A stretch of 9,009 nt of DNA from Chloroflexota bacterium (lineage in GTDB: Bacteria; Chloroflexota; Dormibacteria; CF-121): NCBI GenBank assembly GCA_005889395.1, contig VBFX01000008.1, positions 1-9,009 of the forward strand. Direction: 5' to 3'. Below, piece after piece: positions 6,824 through 9,009 of this stretch. The notes beneath the pieces were generated by a model. The model searched no databases. It was not told the origin of the DNA and was given only the letters and a program-made list of their open reading frames with translations. The number at the start of each line of letters is the position of its first letter. The stretch's first letter is position 1. The translations under genes were made by a program, and so were the position numbers.

Positions 6824-9009
6824 GCCTCGGACTTCGCGGCGGATCGCCGACGAGGAAACGATGCTCCATCTGGGCGATGGGATGACCCGCGATGTCCAGC
6901 TCGGCCGTGACCCGATAGACGCCGTCGGCATGCAAACGGACGGCGGGCTCCGCGATGACGGCCGCAGGGTCCAGTTGGTCCGGAATTGTGACCCAATCAT
7001 GGCCACGAAAGCGGCGCTTCGCGAACCAGCCACGGACCTCGCGCCACAGTGACGTCTCGTGGGCGCGCTCGCGCTCGATGCGCCAGCGCAGGCGCGCCCG
7101 GCCATGACGGCCGGGATCGTCATTGACGCAGACGATTCGCAGGTGCTGGAGCCGGCCCCGCGGCAGCCGGAGCAGCAGGCCGTCGACGGCTGCCTGGTCT
7201 TCGGGTAAATCGACCGTCAAGAACAATGGCGCAAAGGCGTCGGTCACCGCCCGGTAGGCCCGTTTCGGCCGGCGCGCGTGGTCGACGATCGCGGCGGAGA
7301 TCGCCGGAAAGCCATCGACGAACTGCGAAACCAGGACGCCGCCGCAATATGCGAACTTCTGCCGCCGGAAACGGTCGATTGCAAAGCGCAACAAGTGCGC
7401 CTGGTACTCCTGGCTGGCCCGTACGCAGGCATCGCGGCTGGGGTGCGTCGAGGGCGGGCCGATGCCGCTGCGCGCCCATTCGGCGGGCTGATAGCCGGCG
7501 TAGCGCCAGCTCTCGTCGTCATCGGCAACGGGCCAACCACGGTTGAGATTCCGCCACACCGGCGAATTCGCGTTCGGCAGCGCCTGGGCGCCGACCTCAG
7601 AGACAAATGCCGGGCTCAAGCCGGCCAGGTCTCGCCAGTGTCCCTGGGACCAGCCCTGGCCGCAATGCAGGTCCTGGTCACCGGCCCCGGCCAGAACCGG
7701 TCGCGATGGATCCATCGTGCGCATGAGTCCCGCCGCCTCTTCGTCCACGTCGCGGTTGAGTTGCTCGGTGTGCCGCTCGCCCAGCCAGGCGAGCGACCGG
7801 CTCCAGGGGGGGTCGGCGTGGACGGCGTAGCAAATGACGGACGGCTTGTTGAACAGCAGGTGCACGAGCTCTTCGGCTTGCGACATGACGGCCTCGCGAA
7901 AAAACGCGAGTGACCGGGTGTCGGCGCGATGCACATACGAGGCAATCATCGGCATGTCCTGCCAGATCAAAATCCCGGCCTGGTCGGCGGCGGCGTAGAG
8001 CGCCGGTGGCTCGACGTGCGCGTTGAGGCGCAACATATCCATGTTGGCCTGCTGCGCCAGCTCCAGATCGGATTTCAGCGCCTCGTCGCCGGCCGCATCG
8101 AGGAAGAATTCTGAACAGTAATTCGCGCCGCGCATGAACATCGGCCGGCCGTTGATGCCGAAGGTCCAGCCTTCGGCCCGCGTTTGTAGACCAACATCGC
8201 GGATGCCGAATGTTTCCCGGACGCTTGCGCTGCGTCGGTCATCGGCGGTGATCTCCAGCTCGGTGCGATAAAGTGCCGCCTCGCCCTGCGCCCAGGGGTT
8301 CCACAGCTGCGGATCCGGCAGCGCGAGCTCGATGCCGACGTCCTGAACGTCATGGCCGCTGAGGCGAAAGCCGCGCCGCATCTCCAGCGGTGCGGGAATC
8401 TCGAAATTGTGCCCGCCGACTCGTATCGCCAGTTCCCCGGTCATGATCCGGCCATCGAGGTTGCGCAGCCTGATCCGTAACGCGAGCCGGGCGAGGTCAC
8501 CCTGTTCGACGCGAGGCTCGCAGTGAACCCATTCTGCGACGACGTGGCCGACCTGCTCGAGCAGCACCGGACGCCACAGCCCCATCGGCACGTGCCAGAC
8601 GTACTGTTCACCCAGGCGGCCCTGCTCGCGGCTCGGATATGGCTTGGCGTCGGAATCGTTAAATATGCCCATCAGGTGGCGCTTTGCCGCAAGGTCGGTC
8701 TCGACCGGCGCCTCGATACAAACGGCCAGGACATTCTCTTCGAGCAAGAACGAAGAAATATCAAAGCTAAAGGGCGCGAAGTACCCATAGTGGCTTCCCA
8801 GCAGCCGGCCGTTCAGCCAGACGTTTGCCACCAGGAACGCGCCCTCGAACCGGAGCAGGGTCCGTTGCCGGTGGCGGGGCCGCGGGAAGCGTACCCGGTA
8901 CCAGATCGCCTCGCTGCCGCTGGTTGCGCCGTGCAGGCGCGGCACCGGCACTGGCGCCCAGGCGTCATCGTCGAAGTCCGTCCTGGAAAAGCCCCGGTCT
9001 TCACCTTCG
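6759..9009 (-). CDS. GH2 family glycoside hydrolase, beta-mannosidase-like, atypical acid/base (5' end beyond window)
   Basis: This is a multidomain family 2 protein related to beta-mannosidase/beta-glucuronidase-type enzymes. The frame is open from the right edge: 749 codons before the TAG at 6759-6761. The first visible residues (GEDRGFSRTDFDDDAWAPV) already match the N-terminal jelly-roll domain, so only a few dozen residues lie outside. Counting from GTG 8951, the order is: jelly roll to about 140, with FEGAFLVANVWLNG; an Ig-like domain to about 255, with LWNPWAQGEAALY; a TIM barrel to about 540, with NGRPMFMRGANY and GILIWQDMPM; then a beta-sandwich tail to 730. The nucleophile Glu is present in FVSEVGAQ (codon 7596-7598). 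The acid/base site reads YAVHADPPWS where homologues have HNEP-like sequence, so Asn-Glu has become Ala-Asp (Asp codon 7812-7814). No signal peptide can be judged. Sugar specificity is unknown and activity is doubtful. Confidence 0.9.
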   Translation of the reverse strand, partial: EGEDRGFSRTDFDDDAWAPVPVPRLHGATSGSEAIWYRVRFPRPRHRQRTLLRFEGAFLVANVWLNGRLLGSHYGYFAPFSFDISSFLLEENVLAVCIEAPVETDLAAKRHLMGIFNDSDAKPYPSREQGRLGEQYVWHVPMGLWRPVLLEQVGHVVAEWVHCEPRVEQGDLARLALRIRLRNLDGRIMTGELAIRVGGHNFEIPAPLEMRRGFRLSGHDVQDVGIELALPDPQLWNPWAQGEAALYRTELEITADDRRSASVRETFGIRDVGLQTRAEGWTFGINGRPMFMRGANYCSEFFLDAAGDEALKSDLELAQQANMDMLRLNAHVEPPALYAAADQAGILIWQDMPMIASYVHRADTRSLAFFREAVMSQAEELVHLLFNKPSVICYAVHADPPWSRSLAWLGERHTEQLNRDVDEEAAGLMRTMDPSRPVLAGAGDQDLHCGQGWSQGHWRDLAGLSPAFVSEVGAQALPNANSPVWRNLNRGWPVADDDESWRYAGYQPAEWARSGIGPPSTHPSRDACVRASQEYQAHLLRFAIDRFRRQKFAYCGGVLVSQFVDGFPAISAAIVDHARRPKRAYRAVTDAFAPLFLTVDLPEDQAAVDGLLLRLPRGRLQHLRIVCVNDDPGRHGRARLRWRIERERAHETSLWREVRGWFAKRRFRGHDWVTIPDQLDPAAVIAEPAVRLHADGVYRVTAELDIAGHPIAQMEHRFLVGDPPRSPRLSAGRSDRLAQRAEPLVEARR
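6781..6798. terminator. Possible bidirectional hairpin inside the GH1/GH2 overlap
   Basis: GGCTCA at 6781-6786 and TGAGCC at 6793-6798 form a perfect 6-bp inverted repeat with a 6-nt loop, within the region where the two convergent genes overlap. Being symmetric, it could act on transcripts of both strands. There is no T tract after it on either side, so it is not a standard intrinsic terminator, and such short GC-rich repeats arise by chance in DNA of this composition. Confidence 0.25.

Noticed and set aside
7806..7812. A 7-base G run (C run on the coding strand) next to the altered GH2 acid/base codon, a possible sequencing error
   Set aside because: The reading frame is continuous and family-like on both sides. 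The Ala and Asp codons lie upstream of the run, apart from the shared last base, so a length error there would not create the Ala-Asp change.

Overview
This is a GC-rich bacterial chromosomal window with almost no spacer DNA. Seven protein genes fill nearly all of it, and two of them run off the ends. I see no RNA gene, mobile element or CRISPR array. Three features hint at Chloroflexota or a neighbouring terrestrial phylum such as Dormibacterota: the secreted C39-type peptidase (a WGDPYTNFVGNVNG signature I associate with Chloroflexota and Actinobacteria), the divergent GH1 and GH2 enzymes, and start codons lying close behind -10 boxes with no Shine-Dalgarno. That placement is inference and needs a homology search.

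Layout. Bases 1-2249 (minus strand) hold a two-gene operon: an NAD-type short-chain dehydrogenase followed by an acetate/3-oxoacid CoA-transferase, whose TTG start overlaps the dehydrogenase stop. Together they would suit 3-hydroxyacyl / acetoacetyl-CoA metabolism. A 120-bp divergent spacer leads to a plus-strand exported C39-like cysteine peptidase (2370-3233). Its end overlaps by 14 bp the end of a minus-strand polysaccharide flippase (3220-4788). The flippase start faces, across only 44 bp with two back-to-back -10 boxes, a plus-strand pair: a Yip1-like membrane protein (4833-5498) and a GH1 beta-glycosidase (5495-6823), joined by an ATGA overlap. The GH1 gene ends inside the 3' end of a minus-strand GH2 glycosidase (6759 to beyond 9009), a convergent overlap of 65 bp.

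How the genes may work together. The right two thirds looks glycan-related: a lipid-linked oligosaccharide flippase and two glycosidases, with a small membrane protein translationally coupled to one of them. The left part is acyl-CoA metabolism and looks unrelated. No known multi-gene system is recognisable. The most notable points are a GH2 enzyme whose acid/base Asn-Glu pair reads Ala-Asp, the leaderless-style divergent promoters, the deep convergent overlap, and active-site or motif departures in the CoA-transferase and the dehydrogenase.
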